A stretch of 64,000 bases of DNA. It comes from Pontibacter sp. HSC-36F09. Lineage in GTDB: Bacteria; Bacteroidota; Bacteroidia; Cytophagales; Hymenobacteraceae. The notes under the pieces were generated by a model. It searched no databases. It worked only from the letters and a program-made list of their open reading frames with translations, and was not told the DNA's origin. This document shows, piece by piece, positions 52,713 through 61,335 of this stretch; the first letter of the stretch is position 1, and each line of letters starts with the position of its first letter. A program made the position numbers and the translations under genes. The stretch spans positions 89,719 through 153,718 of the forward strand of contig NZ_JALKAA010000008.1 in the NCBI RefSeq assembly GCF_024171605.1. The letters are read 5' to 3'.

Positions 52713-55526
52713 CTACACGCTCAGGTATAGATTCCGCTCGGAGTATACCTTCACAAAGTAGTCATCCTGCAGGTTGTCGATAAAGTAGATCGCCTCACCT
52801 GTGGACTTCATTTCAGGGCCGAGCTCCTTGTTCACTTCCGGGAACTTGCTGTGAGAGAATACAGGCACTTTAATAGCGTAACCTTCTTTGTGCGGATTGA
52901 AGTTGAAGTCTTTCACCTTCTTCTCGCCCAGCATGATCTTGGTCGCATAGTTGATGTACGGTTCGCGGTAGGCCTTTGCGATGAAAGGGATTGTGCGTGA
53001 AGCGCGTGGGTTGGCCTCTATCACGTATACCTCTTCATTTTTCACGGCAAACTGAATGTTGATGATACCCACCGTGTCCAGTGCCAAAGCGATGCGCTTG
53101 GTATAGTCTTCGATCTTTCTGATCACGTTTTCGCTCAGGTCGAACGGAGGCAGCACGGCGTAAGAGTCACCGGAGTGGATGCCGGCCGGCTCGATGTGCT
53201 CCATGATACCGCAGATGTGCACGTCCTCGCCGTCGCTTATCGCGTCGGCCTCTGCCTCAATGGCATGGTCGAGGAAGTGATCGAGCAGCACCTGGTTGCC
53301 CGGATGGTCTTTCAGCAGGTCGATCACGTGGGCTTCGAGCTCTTTCTCGTTGATCACGATCTTCATGCTCTGGCCACCGAGTACGTAGCTTGGGCGCACC
53401 AGCAGTGGGAATTTCAACGTTTTGCACTGCTCCAGCGCCTCTTCAGCTGTCTCGATCACGCCGAACGGAGGGTATGGTATACCAAGGTCGCGCAGCATTG
53501 AAGAGAACGAACCACGGTCTTCAGCCAAATCCAGGGCTTTGTAGCTCGTACCAATTACCTTAATGCCGTAGCGGTCCAGTTTCTCAGCCAGTTTCAGAGC
53601 TGTTTGTCCGCCCAGCTGTACGATTACGCCTTCCGGCTTTTCGTGCAGAATAATGTCGTAGATGTGTTCCCAGAATACAGGCTCGAAGTATAGCTTGTCA
53701 GCAATGTCGAAGTCTGTCGAAACCGTTTCCGGGTTACAGTTGATCATGATGGTTTCGTAGCCGCACTCCTTCGCCGCCAGCACGCCGTGCACGCAGCTAT
53801 AGTCGAACTCTATACCTTGGCCGATGCGGTTCGGACCGGAGCCCAGCACCACGATCTTCTTCTTGTCGCTCACTACGCTTTCGTTCTCACCGTCGAAGGT
53901 ACTGTAGAAGTATGGCGTCTTGGCTTCGAACTCGGCGGCGCAGGTATCCACCATTTTGTAAACACGCTGTATACCCAGCTCCATACGCACGGCATGCACC
54001 TCGCTCTCAAGGCAGCGCAGAATGTGCGCGATCTGGCGGTCAGCGTAACCTTTCACTTTCGCTTCACGCAGCAGCTCGCCTGGCAGGGTTGCTAAGGTAT
54101 ATTTCTCCATCTCCTTCTCCAACATGTCGATTTCCTCGATCTGCGATAAGAACCACGGGTCGATCTTGGTCAGGTTCTGGATGGTGCTGGTAGGTATTCC
54201 GATACGCATGGCATCTTTGATGCAGAAAAGTCGATTCCAGCTTGGGTTCTTCAGGTTGTAGACCAACTCGTTGTAGTCCGTCATTTCCTTGCCGTCGGCA
54301 CCCAGGCCGTTACGCTTGATCTCGAGGCTCTGGCAGGCTTTCTGCAGCGCCTCCTGGAAGGTACGGCCGATGCCCATTACCTCGCCCACAGACTTCATCT
54401 GCAGACCCAGTGTACGGTTAGCGCCTTTAAATTTATCGAAGTTCCAACGCGGTATCTTCACGATCACGTAGTCCAGCGCTGGCTCGAAATAAGCTGAAGT
54501 GGTTTTGGTGATGGCGTTCTTCAGCTCGTCCAAGTTGTAACCGATGGCAAGCTTGGCGGCAATCTTAGCGATTGGGTAACCGGTGGCTTTAGAGGCCAGG
54601 GCCGAAGAGCGGGAAACGCGTGGGTTGATCTCAATGGCGATGATGGTATCGTCTTCCGGGTTCACCGAGAACTGCACGTTACAGCCACCTGCAAACTGTC
54701 CGATGCCATTCATCATTTTGATGGCCAGGTCGCGCATTTGCTGGTAAATGGTGTCCGGAAGGGTCATGGCTGGAGCGACTGTAATGGAGTCGCCGGTGTG
54801 TACGCCCATCGGGTCGAAGTTCTCGATAGAACAGATGATGATGACGTTGCCGATGTTATCGCGCAGCAACTCGAGCTCGTACTCTTTCCAGCCCATGATG
54901 CTTTGCTCCACCAGCACTTCGTGCGTAGGTGAAGCGTGCAGGCCGCGTGTCAGGGCTGCGTCGAATTCCTCAGGGGTATTAACAAAACCGCCCCCCGTAC
55001 CTCCAAGGGTAAACGAAGGGCGAATAACGAGTGGGAAACCGATTTCCTGCGCTATCTCTTTTCCTTCCAGGAACGAGGTAGCTGTTTCTCCCTTGCAAAC
55101 ATTTACCCCGAGCTCGAGCATCTTTAAACGGAACTGCTCGCGGTCTTCGGTGGTCTCGATGGCTTTGATGTCCACCCCGATGATGCGAACGCCATATTTT
55201 TGCCAGATACCGGCCTTATCGCACTCGATGGCCAGGTTCAGGGCTGTTTGTCCGCCCATGGTTGGCAGCACGGCGTCGATCTTATGCTTCTCCAGAATCT
55301 CAATGATGTACTTCTTCTCAAGTGGCTTGAGGTACACATTATCCGCTGTTACACTATCGGTCATGATAGTGGCGGGGTTTGAATTGATGAGCGTCACTTC
55401 GATACCTTCTTCACGAAGGGAGCGTGCCGCTTGCGAACCGGAATAGTCAAACTCGCAGGCCTGGCCGATAACGATGGGGCCAGAACCAATAATCAGAACG
55501 GATTTAATACTGGTGTCTTTAGGCAT
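52713..55526 (-). CDS. carB: Carbamoyl-phosphate synthase large subunit, lacking the C-terminal regulatory domain
   Basis: 937 residues from ATG 55526 (MPKDTSIKSVLIIGSGPIVI, matching the usual CarB start); a 9-codon extension to 55553 would overlap the promoter and is rejected. Two ATP-grasp halves are complete: the first contains GQACEFDYSG and GGTGGGFVNTPEEF, the second GRIGQGIEFDYSC-like GPNRIGQGIEFDYSCVH and PSYVLGGQSM. The chain stops after GPEMKSTGEAIYFIDNLQDDYF with a short tail, whereas E. coli CarB (1073 residues) continues about 130 residues with the MGS allosteric domain. It makes carbamoyl phosphate for pyrimidines and arginine. carA is not adjacent. Confidence 0.95.
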   Translation of the reverse strand: MPKDTSIKSVLIIGSGPIVIGQACEFDYSGSQAARSLREEGIEVTLINSNPATIMTDSVTADNVYLKPLEKKYIIEILEKHKIDAVLPTMGGQTALNLAIECDKAGIWQKYGVRIIGVDIKAIETTEDREQFRLKMLELGVNVCKGETATSFLEGKEIAQEIGFPLVIRPSFTLGGTGGGFVNTPEEFDAALTRGLHASPTHEVLVEQSIMGWKEYELELLRDNIGNVIIICSIENFDPMGVHTGDSITVAPAMTLPDTIYQQMRDLAIKMMNGIGQFAGGCNVQFSVNPEDDTIIAIEINPRVSRSSALASKATGYPIAKIAAKLAIGYNLDELKNAITKTTSAYFEPALDYVIVKIPRWNFDKFKGANRTLGLQMKSVGEVMGIGRTFQEALQKACQSLEIKRNGLGADGKEMTDYNELVYNLKNPSWNRLFCIKDAMRIGIPTSTIQNLTKIDPWFLSQIEEIDMLEKEMEKYTLATLPGELLREAKVKGYADRQIAHILRCLESEVHAVRMELGIQRVYKMVDTCAAEFEAKTPYFYSTFDGENESVVSDKKKIVVLGSGPNRIGQGIEFDYSCVHGVLAAKECGYETIMINCNPETVSTDFDIADKLYFEPVFWEHIYDIILHEKPEGVIVQLGGQTALKLAEKLDRYGIKVIGTSYKALDLAEDRGSFSSMLRDLGIPYPPFGVIETAEEALEQCKTLKFPLLVRPSYVLGGQSMKIVINEKELEAHVIDLLKDHPGNQVLLDHFLDHAIEAEADAISDGEDVHICGIMEHIEPAGIHSGDSYAVLPPFDLSENVIRKIEDYTKRIALALDTVGIINIQFAVKNEEVYVIEANPRASRTIPFIAKAYREPYINYATKIMLGEKKVKDFNFNPHKEGYAIKVPVFSHSKFPEVNKELGPEMKSTGEAIYFIDNLQDDYFVKVYSERNLYLSV

Positions 55527-55550
55527 TTGTATGGGTAGGTATAAATTGCC

Positions 55551-55582
55551 CAAAGTTACCGCAAAATGTTGGGGCTCACAAA
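55551..55582 (-). promoter_or_regulatory. carB promoter (Bacteroidota consensus)
   Basis: On the minus strand TTTG (55579-55582) is followed after exactly 20 bases by TAACTTTG (55551-55558), matching the TTTG / TAnnTTTG promoter of Bacteroidota. Transcription would start about 55545, giving a short leader before the ATG at 55526 and supporting that start choice. Confidence 0.75.
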
Positions 55583-55658
55583 CAGAAAATGTGTACCCTG
55601 ACCATTATTTTCACATAGTGCTTTTGCATTATTTAGAAAGATGAGTCAGCCGGAGGGC

Positions 55659-55859
55659 TCAATCGCCCTCTTCCAGTATGAATAACTCGTTTACCGTGAT
55701 ACCAAACAAATCCGACATTTTAAGGGCTAGCAGCGTGGAGGGCAGGTATTTATTTTTCTCGATGGCGTTGATCGTCTGGCGGCTCACGCCCAGGGCTTCG
55801 GCCAGTTGCTCTTGGGTCATGTCTTTTTTGGCCCGCTCTACTTTAATATTATTCCTCAT
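55659..55859 (-). CDS. XRE-family small HTH regulator
   Basis: 66 residues, a stand-alone Cro/C1-type helix-turn-helix: KKDMTQEQLAEALGVSRQTI followed by NAIEKNKYLPSTLLALKMSDLFGITVNELF. This short form without a sensor domain commonly sits beside a membrane protein gene. Its start overlaps the end of the adjacent membrane protein gene by 11 bases, so translation is probably coupled. It likely represses its own operon or a nearby membrane stress function; the target is not visible. Confidence 0.93.
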   Translation of the reverse strand: MRNNIKVERAKKDMTQEQLAEALGVSRQTINAIEKNKYLPSTLLALKMSDLFGITVNELFILEEGD

Positions 55860-56322
55860 CGGCCTCGAGCGCTTTCCGGATATGGTGAAGTCTGATCCTT
55901 AAATAAATATAAGTATAGAAGAGCAGCAGCGCCAGAGCGCCGAGCATACCACCTACATCGGGCATACCAATGGCTCTTCCCTCCAGTAGCCTGACTATGT
56001 TAGTGAACAGAGGCAGCATCAGTAACCCGACAATCAGGTACAATACGCCGGTCATAAACGATTGGTAACGCACGTGCTGCACCATTTCGTCTTCTTCTTT
56101 CTCTTTTGAGAAATTGAGTAGCGCCAATCCGATAATGATGGGGTAGTAGATGATCGGCTTAGACCATTCATCAAAAAAAGCATCGTTTCTTGGTATAAGT
56201 CCTAAACTGATCAAGGCGAAGGTCAAAAGTGTCACGATAGGTATACCTGTAATGAGTACCCAAAGGCCATACCGCTTATACCTGTATGGCAGCAACTTTA
56301 TCGGGGGCATTACTTCTTTCAT
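55849..56322 (-). CDS. Membrane protein paired with the XRE regulator
   Basis: 157 residues from ATG 56322 (MKEVMPPIKLLPYRYKRYG); an open extension to 56385 is possible but the ATG at 56322 has the better A-rich leader. Four membrane helices: LWVLITGIPIVTLLTFALISLGLIP, PIIYYPIIIGLALLNFS, QSFMTGVLYLIVGLLMLPLF and MLGALALLLFYTYIYLRIRL, with a charged KEKEEDEM loop. No recognised domain. The 11-base overlap with the HTH gene suggests the two form one functional unit. Confidence 0.72.
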   Translation of the reverse strand: MKEVMPPIKLLPYRYKRYGLWVLITGIPIVTLLTFALISLGLIPRNDAFFDEWSKPIIYYPIIIGLALLNFSKEKEEDEMVQHVRYQSFMTGVLYLIVGLLMLPLFTNIVRLLEGRAIGMPDVGGMLGALALLLFYTYIYLRIRLHHIRKALEADEE

Positions 56323-56633
56323 GGGCTTTTTGATTATATGTACGAATCTGTTTACTAAAAGTAAAACAGATTTTACATTAAGCAAATTATTTTTTACACC
56401 AATGAGATTTATATTTGCTGATCTTGCTTATTTACATCGCCTTAAAGTTGAGACTCTTAGTAGGCAACCTGGTTTTTCTGGCCTATACCTGAACTGTATA
56501 CCTGTCGCTCCCATAATAGCTTGTTCCTCTAATGATTTAAAGTGAATCGCAGGAACAGCTTGCTCTAATACAGCCTGCATAAAAACCTTGCGCCCGCTCT
56601 ACGTACATATGGTATAACCTAAATAAGATAACC

Positions 56634-56855
56634 ATGGAAACACCACGCGAAGACGATATCATTACCAACTCCGATGAAAGCGAGCGTCTGCCCGACGAAA
56701 ATCCCGAGCCGCTGGAGGGCGTCAAAAAAGAAGAGCACGACATTTTAGACTCGGAGCCGGAAGGCACAGAAGAAGGAGGCAATGTCGCAGCTAAAAACGA
56801 GGAAGACACCCGCAAACTGGACGGCAGCAACGCTAATAACTTAAGGACGAAATAA
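56634..56855 (+). CDS. Small acidic hypothetical protein
   Basis: 73 residues: METPREDDIITNSDESERLP and onward, strongly rich in Glu, Asp, Asn, Ser and Pro, with no hydrophobic core, probably disordered. ATG at 56634 is preceded by an A-rich ATAAGATAACC leader, and a large hairpin follows the stop by 14 bases. Short acidic proteins like this are frequent hypotheticals in Hymenobacteraceae. An antisense ORF over the same region is not supported. Function unknown. Confidence 0.58.
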   Translation: METPREDDIITNSDESERLPDENPEPLEGVKKEEHDILDSEPEGTEEGGNVAAKNEEDTRKLDGSNANNLRTK

Positions 56856-56869
56856 TTTTTTTTTGATCG

Positions 56870-56916
56870 CAAAAGCTGCAGATAACGGCACCTTGTGCTA
56901 CTATCTGCAGCTTTTG
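56870..56916. terminator. Long hairpin after the acidic protein gene
   Basis: CAAAAGCTGCAGATA (56870-56884) pairs perfectly over 15 bp with TATCTGCAGCTTTTG (56902-56916), loop 17 bases. No T-run follows on the plus strand; on the minus strand AAAAAAAA is nearby. It may be a terminator or another structured RNA element. Confidence 0.6.
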
Positions 56917-57119
56917 TGTACTAGTGCAGCCCGTTTGGCAGACTCGAAAGTCTAAACAGGCTTATTTTACAAAAAATGGCTGCAAAATCACGAAACTAGC
57001 AGCACAATATAGAATTATTACGATATTGCGATAAGGACTTTTTATTCTGGGAAAGGTTGACTTGACTATAATAATTCATTATTATTAGGCTGGGATTCAC
57101 CGGTTTAACGCCATATATT

Positions 57120-57518
57120 ATGGTTTACTTCCAGACAGATTATCTGCTCTTAGAGTATCATGTAGCCAGCCATGTACTACTGAGTCAATGGTATGGCAAA
57201 TGCAGTAGCTTGCAGTACAGGCAGGCACTCATCAAACTGATTAGGCTTGCTCGTGAATTGGGAGCGCCTTACGCCATTACGGACAGCCGCCTGCTCACCC
57301 CCCTTGACCCCGAAGACCTGGCCTGGACCCGTGACGTGTATGCTCAGGCTTTCAGCCAACTCCCCCTCAGGCGCTCCGCCTCCCTCAACCCCTTCGATCC
57401 TGCTGCCCACCGACAGCTCCAGCAGGTGTTTGTCAAAAACGCCTCCCCGCTCCCCTTCGAAACCCGGGAGTTTGACGACCTCACCTCCGCTTACGACTGG
57501 CTCACTTCTGAGGAATAG
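57120..57518 (+). CDS. Hypothetical soluble protein (SpoIIAA/STAS-like fold possible)
   Basis: 132 residues. It begins VYFQTDYLLLEYHVASHVLL and has an amphipathic pattern of strand, helix (YRQALIKLIRLARELGAPYAI), then a DLAWTRDVYAQAFSQLP helix and a final DDLTSAYDWLTSEE helix. The order resembles the STAS/SpoIIAA-like small proteins seen in Cytophagales, but no diagnostic residue is present, so function is unassigned. No signal peptide. AT-rich sequence (56940-57110) precedes it with no clear promoter. Confidence 0.6.
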   Translation: MVYFQTDYLLLEYHVASHVLLSQWYGKCSSLQYRQALIKLIRLARELGAPYAITDSRLLTPLDPEDLAWTRDVYAQAFSQLPLRRSASLNPFDPAAHRQLQQVFVKNASPLPFETREFDDLTSAYDWLTSEE

Positions 57519-57692
57519 GCAGCGGTTCCCGGCTTTTTCTCCAACGTTCATAACAGGTAGCCATACCTGGTGGCAGGCCTTTTTCTTCTGATTTCTCCAT
57601 CCTCCGCCTCTGAAAGATATTACTTATATTGTCAGGCTAAACGCAGGCCTATACTCCTGTGGGGGGCTTCTGCACATACCTGAATAGCGCGC

Positions 57693-59057
57693 ATGCTATA
57701 CCTTGTTTTAAAGCTGATCTTACGTACAGGCCTGTGGGTGTTCTTCCGGAGGTTCGTGGTGCGCAACCGACATTTGATGCCGGCACGTGGTCCGCTGCTG
57801 GTCGTGGCCAACCACCCCAACACATTCATGGACCCGATCGTGATCGCCTCGCTGCTGTCCCAACAGGTATACTTCATCGCGAAGAGCACCGTATTCAGTT
57901 CGCCGCTGCATAACTGGCTCCTCTACCGCATGAACCTGATTCCGATTCACCGCAGCCAGGACAGGCCGGGCCAGCCGGTGGATAACGAAGCCGCCTTCAA
58001 GGCCAGCTACCAAGCCTTGAAGGCGAGCAAAACGCTCCTTATATTTCCGGAAGGCACTAGCTTTAATGAAAGGCGCCTGCGCAAACTTAAGACAGGTACT
58101 GCCCGGATGGCGCTGAGCGCTGTGGCGCAATTGCCTGAGGTGGCTGACCTGCAGATACTCCCGGTGGGCCTCAACTACTCCGACCCTACCCGTTTCCGGA
58201 GTGATGTGTTTGTGAACGTGGGAAAACCCATTGCCGTCGGCCCTTACCTGGCGCAGTACCAGCAGGATGATAAGGGCACCGTTAACGAGCTGACAGACCG
58301 CATCCGGCAGCAACTTGAGAAGCTGATCGTGGTAACACCCACCGACGACGAGGACACGCTTGTGCGACAGATAGAACAGGTGTACAAAGAAAAACTGGCA
58401 ACCCAAACGCCCATAGAAGCGCCTCGTCACGTGCGCGACTTTCTGTTGACAAGAGCTATTATAAAAGGGCTGGCACATTTTCTGGAAACGCAGCCGACGC
58501 GGGTTGAGCAGTTTCGGGAGAAATTGCGCTCGTACACCCGGCAGCTTCAGGAACTGGACCTGCAGCGCCTCCCCACCGTGGAGGAAAACAACGTGCTGCT
58601 TCGTCAGACACTCGCCCGCACCCTGTTGCTGACCCTCACCATGCCGCTATACCTGTACGGGCTTATCAACAATTACCTGGCCTATATTATACCTTCCAAG
58701 GTAGCCAATGCGCTTACCGAGGAGCAGGAGTTCCGGGCACCGATCATGCTGTCGGTGGGCATTTTTTCATTTCCGATACTTTATGCGGTGCAGGCGGGCA
58801 TCTTGTGGCACTTCTGGCCCAGCACTCTATACCTGCTGCTATACCTGATCAGCCTGCCCCTGTCAGGCTTTTTCGCGCTGCGCTACTGGAACACCTTAAT
58901 GCGTGTGCGGGAGCGCTGGTTGCTGCTTCGTCTTTTTCTGAGTAACAGTCCAGTGGAGGAAAGCCTGAAGCTCCAACGCCAGGAGTTGATAAAGGAACTG
59001 GAAGGCGCCAGAAAAGAGTACCTCCACCAACAGACTGGCAGCCAGCAACTTGGATAA
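57693..59057 (+). CDS. Glycerol-3-phosphate/lysophosphatidate acyltransferase-family protein
   Basis: 454 residues. The acyltransferase domain (about 1-200) has ANHPNTFMDP, where His41 and Asp47 form an H-x5-D version of the catalytic motif (standard family members have H-x4-D), and FPEGTSFNERRL, the acceptor-binding motif. A helical insertion (about 205-300) precedes two or three C-terminal membrane helices (TLLLTLTMPLYLYGLI; FSFPILYAVQAGILWHF; YLLLYLISLPLSGFFAL). It probably acylates a lysophospholipid or glycerol phosphate at the inner membrane. The start MLYLVLKLIL is itself hydrophobic. Confidence 0.82.
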   Translation: MLYLVLKLILRTGLWVFFRRFVVRNRHLMPARGPLLVVANHPNTFMDPIVIASLLSQQVYFIAKSTVFSSPLHNWLLYRMNLIPIHRSQDRPGQPVDNEAAFKASYQALKASKTLLIFPEGTSFNERRLRKLKTGTARMALSAVAQLPEVADLQILPVGLNYSDPTRFRSDVFVNVGKPIAVGPYLAQYQQDDKGTVNELTDRIRQQLEKLIVVTPTDDEDTLVRQIEQVYKEKLATQTPIEAPRHVRDFLLTRAIIKGLAHFLETQPTRVEQFREKLRSYTRQLQELDLQRLPTVEENNVLLRQTLARTLLLTLTMPLYLYGLINNYLAYIIPSKVANALTEEQEFRAPIMLSVGIFSFPILYAVQAGILWHFWPSTLYLLLYLISLPLSGFFALRYWNTLMRVRERWLLLRLFLSNSPVEESLKLQRQELIKELEGARKEYLHQQTGSQQLG

Positions 59058-59231
59058 AATCACATCTTCTCCTTTTCATCTATACCTGCATAACTGTTCT
59101 GGAAAACCTGCATCTGGTACCAAAACAGGTCTTATCCGGTCTATTTCCACAAAAAAAGCTATCTAAATAGCACTAGTTCCGTAAACAGGATACTGAAATC
59201 TAATTTTACAGTATTACAAACAACAAGAACT

Positions 59232-59684
59232 ATGAAAAAGACATTTGTAAACATGCTCGCGCTATCATTTGTAGCGGCAACTGTGGCAATGACCGGTTGT
59301 GCAGACACCACTACCACTGGTACTGATGCAACAGATACCGATATGGGCACAACCACCGGTACTACAACTACTGGCACAACCACTGGCACAACCACCGGTT
59401 CCACTACAGGCACAACCACCGGTACTACCACAGGCACGACGACAGGTACTACCACTGGTACGACTACCGGAACAACTACTGGTACGACCACAGGAACAAC
59501 TACCGGTACGACAACGGGTACAACAACAGGAACCACGACTGGAACTACAACCGGTACTACTACGGGCACAACGACTGGTACTACAACCGGTACTACAACT
59601 GGTACAACAACAGGCACAACTACTACCGGCGGTACGACAGGCTCTACTACCGGAACTACCACAATGGGTACAGCTCCAAGATAG
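59232..59684 (+). CDS. Lipoprotein made of Thr-Thr-Thr-Gly repeats
   Basis: 150 residues. A lipoprotein signal ends VAMTGC (Cys23). After a short acidic/polar part (ADTTTTGTDATDTDMG), about residues 40-135 are an almost uninterrupted series of TTTG units (roughly two dozen, with single TTTTG, STTG and GTTG variants), ending TTTMGTAPR. At the DNA level the repeat unit is 12 bases, but the third codon positions vary widely (ACA, ACC, ACG and ACT are mixed), so the peptide is kept while the DNA drifted. Such an O-glycosylatable Thr-rich stalk may be surface-exposed; this is inference. A long reading frame on the opposite strand (VVVP repeats) is a shadow. Confidence 0.85.
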   Translation: MKKTFVNMLALSFVAATVAMTGCADTTTTGTDATDTDMGTTTGTTTTGTTTGTTTGSTTGTTTGTTTGTTTGTTTGTTTGTTTGTTTGTTTGTTTGTTTGTTTGTTTGTTTGTTTGTTTGTTTGTTTGTTTTGGTTGSTTGTTTMGTAPR

Positions 59685-59711
59685 CAGGCGTTCTACTTCT
59701 GATCACATAAG

Positions 59712-59747
59712 CAAAAAGGCAAAGACCGGGAGGTGCTTGCCTTTTTG
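59712..59747 (+). terminator. Terminator of the Thr/Gly-repeat lipoprotein gene
   Basis: CAAAAAGGCAA (59712-59722) pairs with TTGCCTTTTTG (59737-59747) over a 14-base loop, followed by TTTTATTC. It lies 28 bases after the stop. Confidence 0.85.
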
Positions 59748-59775
59748 TTTTATTCAACCTTATACCTGAAGCATC

Positions 59776-61290
59776 ATGAATCAACTGCAAGGATACCTCC
59801 GCAAGGTTTTTACAGTTGACCTTCGTGCACTGGCCATCATGCGGATCTGGGTAGCCGGCATCATCCTGACGGACCTGGCCATACGGGCAACCGATCTGGA
59901 GGCGCACTATTCCAATATGGGTGTGTTGCCGTTGCACGTCCTGCACCAGTTTGGCTGGAACCCCTACCATTTTTCCTTCCATACCTTGAGCGGACTCTGG
60001 CAGGTACAGGCCTTGCTCTTTCTGGTAGCGGCCATATTTGCAGTATGCCTGCTGCTGGGCTATAAAACCCGTACGGCCACCATCATCAGTTGGGTACTGC
60101 TCGTCTCGCTGCAAAACCGGAACACGTTTATCGCACAGGGTGGCGACGATCTGCTCCGCATGCTGCTCTTCTGGGGAATGTTTCTGCCGTGGGGCAAATT
60201 CTACAGCTACGATGCCACCAAATCTGAAGCTCCTCCGCTGCAGCAGACGACCTATTTCAGCGCGGCTACAGTGGCTTACATCATGCAGATCTTCCTGGTG
60301 TATTTCTGCACGGCTCTGCTCAAAAACTCACCGGAGTGGCACACAGAAGGCACCGCACTGTACTACGCGCTCAGCCTCGACCAGATCCTGATGCCTGTTG
60401 GCAAGCTAATATATCCTTACCCGGAGCTGCTGAAATTTCTCACGCTTAGCGCCTGGTATACCGAGCTGCTGCTTCCTTTTCTGTTACTGATCCCATTCTA
60501 CAATCATGTATGGCGGCTCGTTGTCATAGGCGTGCTGTTTGTGTTCCACATCAGCATCAGCCTGACCCTGTTTGTCGGCTTGTTTTACCTCATCAACATT
60601 GCCTCCATCTCCGGTTTGCTCCCGCCACAGGCCATGAACTGGGCAGAGCGAAAGTTCTTCACATCCTTTAGAAGGCCTTTTTCAGGACAGTTCCAGCGCA
60701 TCTTCAAAGGCTTCAAAAGTCCGGCGCAACTGCGGTTCGAGATCAGCATGCAGAAGTCATTGCTTTCTAAGAATCAGCTGCATTACGGCCGGGAGGGATT
60801 TGTGACTTTTGTACTGATCTACTGCATCTGGTGGAACCTGGCAGGGGCGACTACGCGGGTGCCCGCCATGACGAACTCCACCGCCTGGTTTGGCAACCTG
60901 CTACGCGTAGACCAGCGCTGGGGTATGTTTGCCCCGGCCGTTTTTAAGGATGATGGTTGGTATGTGTTGGAAGGCCATGCAGCCAACGGCCAACTGATTG
61001 ACCTGAACCGGGAGGGAAAGGAAGCAGATTACGCCAAGCCCGCCTCCGTCATGAGCATGTTTAAGAATGACCGCTGGCGGAAGTACTCCGAGAACTACCT
61101 GTTTGTGAACTATGCTTTCCTGAGGCCCTACTACTGCAACTACCTGGTGCGCCGCTGGAACGAGGCGCATCCCCAAAACCCCATAGAAGAACTGCAGGTC
61201 ATATACATGAAAGAGTATACCCAACCTGATTACCAACTCGTTACCCCACAAAAAGAAGTGCTCTGCATCTGCGCCAATCTACCGCAGTAG
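59776..61290 (+). CDS. HTTM-domain membrane protein
   Basis: 504 residues. The N-terminal half holds the HTTM (horizontally transferred transmembrane) pattern: DLRALAIMRIWVAGIILTDL, LGYKTRTATIISWVLLVSLQ followed by NRNTFIAQGGDDLLRMLLFW, and PWGKFYSYD, with about six to seven helices up to residue 300. The C-terminal part (after about 350) is a soluble domain with WFGNLLRVDQRWGMFAPAVF and FVNYAFLRPYYCNYLVRRWN. HTTM is related to vitamin K-dependent gamma-carboxylase; the bacterial proteins are not functionally assigned. It begins after the terminator of the lipoprotein gene, so it has its own promoter. Confidence 0.85.
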   Translation: MNQLQGYLRKVFTVDLRALAIMRIWVAGIILTDLAIRATDLEAHYSNMGVLPLHVLHQFGWNPYHFSFHTLSGLWQVQALLFLVAAIFAVCLLLGYKTRTATIISWVLLVSLQNRNTFIAQGGDDLLRMLLFWGMFLPWGKFYSYDATKSEAPPLQQTTYFSAATVAYIMQIFLVYFCTALLKNSPEWHTEGTALYYALSLDQILMPVGKLIYPYPELLKFLTLSAWYTELLLPFLLLIPFYNHVWRLVVIGVLFVFHISISLTLFVGLFYLINIASISGLLPPQAMNWAERKFFTSFRRPFSGQFQRIFKGFKSPAQLRFEISMQKSLLSKNQLHYGREGFVTFVLIYCIWWNLAGATTRVPAMTNSTAWFGNLLRVDQRWGMFAPAVFKDDGWYVLEGHAANGQLIDLNREGKEADYAKPASVMSMFKNDRWRKYSENYLFVNYAFLRPYYCNYLVRRWNEAHPQNPIEELQVIYMKEYTQPDYQLVTPQKEVLCICANLPQ

Positions 61291-61335
61291 ACCGATCGCA
61301 CATACAGAGCACCGTCTAATTACTTACTTCGAATG

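Noticed and set aside
55653..55670. GAGGGC/GCCCTC hairpin at the end of the XRE gene
   Set aside because: Only 6 bp, overlaps the stop codon and has no T-run, so it was not called a terminator.
57720..58478. 252-codon minus-strand frame opposite the acyltransferase
   Set aside because: The plus-strand protein has intact acyltransferase motifs; the antisense product has none.
59359..59660. Tandem 12-base repeats resembling a CRISPR or minisatellite array
   Set aside because: No conserved direct repeats with unique spacers and no cas genes; the periodicity is explained by the coding of TTTG units.
59159..59662. Long minus-strand frame of Val-Val-Val-Pro repeats opposite the Thr/Gly lipoprotein
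   Set aside because: It is the antisense of the TTTG repeat (ACA/GGT codons give Val and Pro on the other strand); the plus-strand frame has a lipoprotein signal, a proper start and a terminator.
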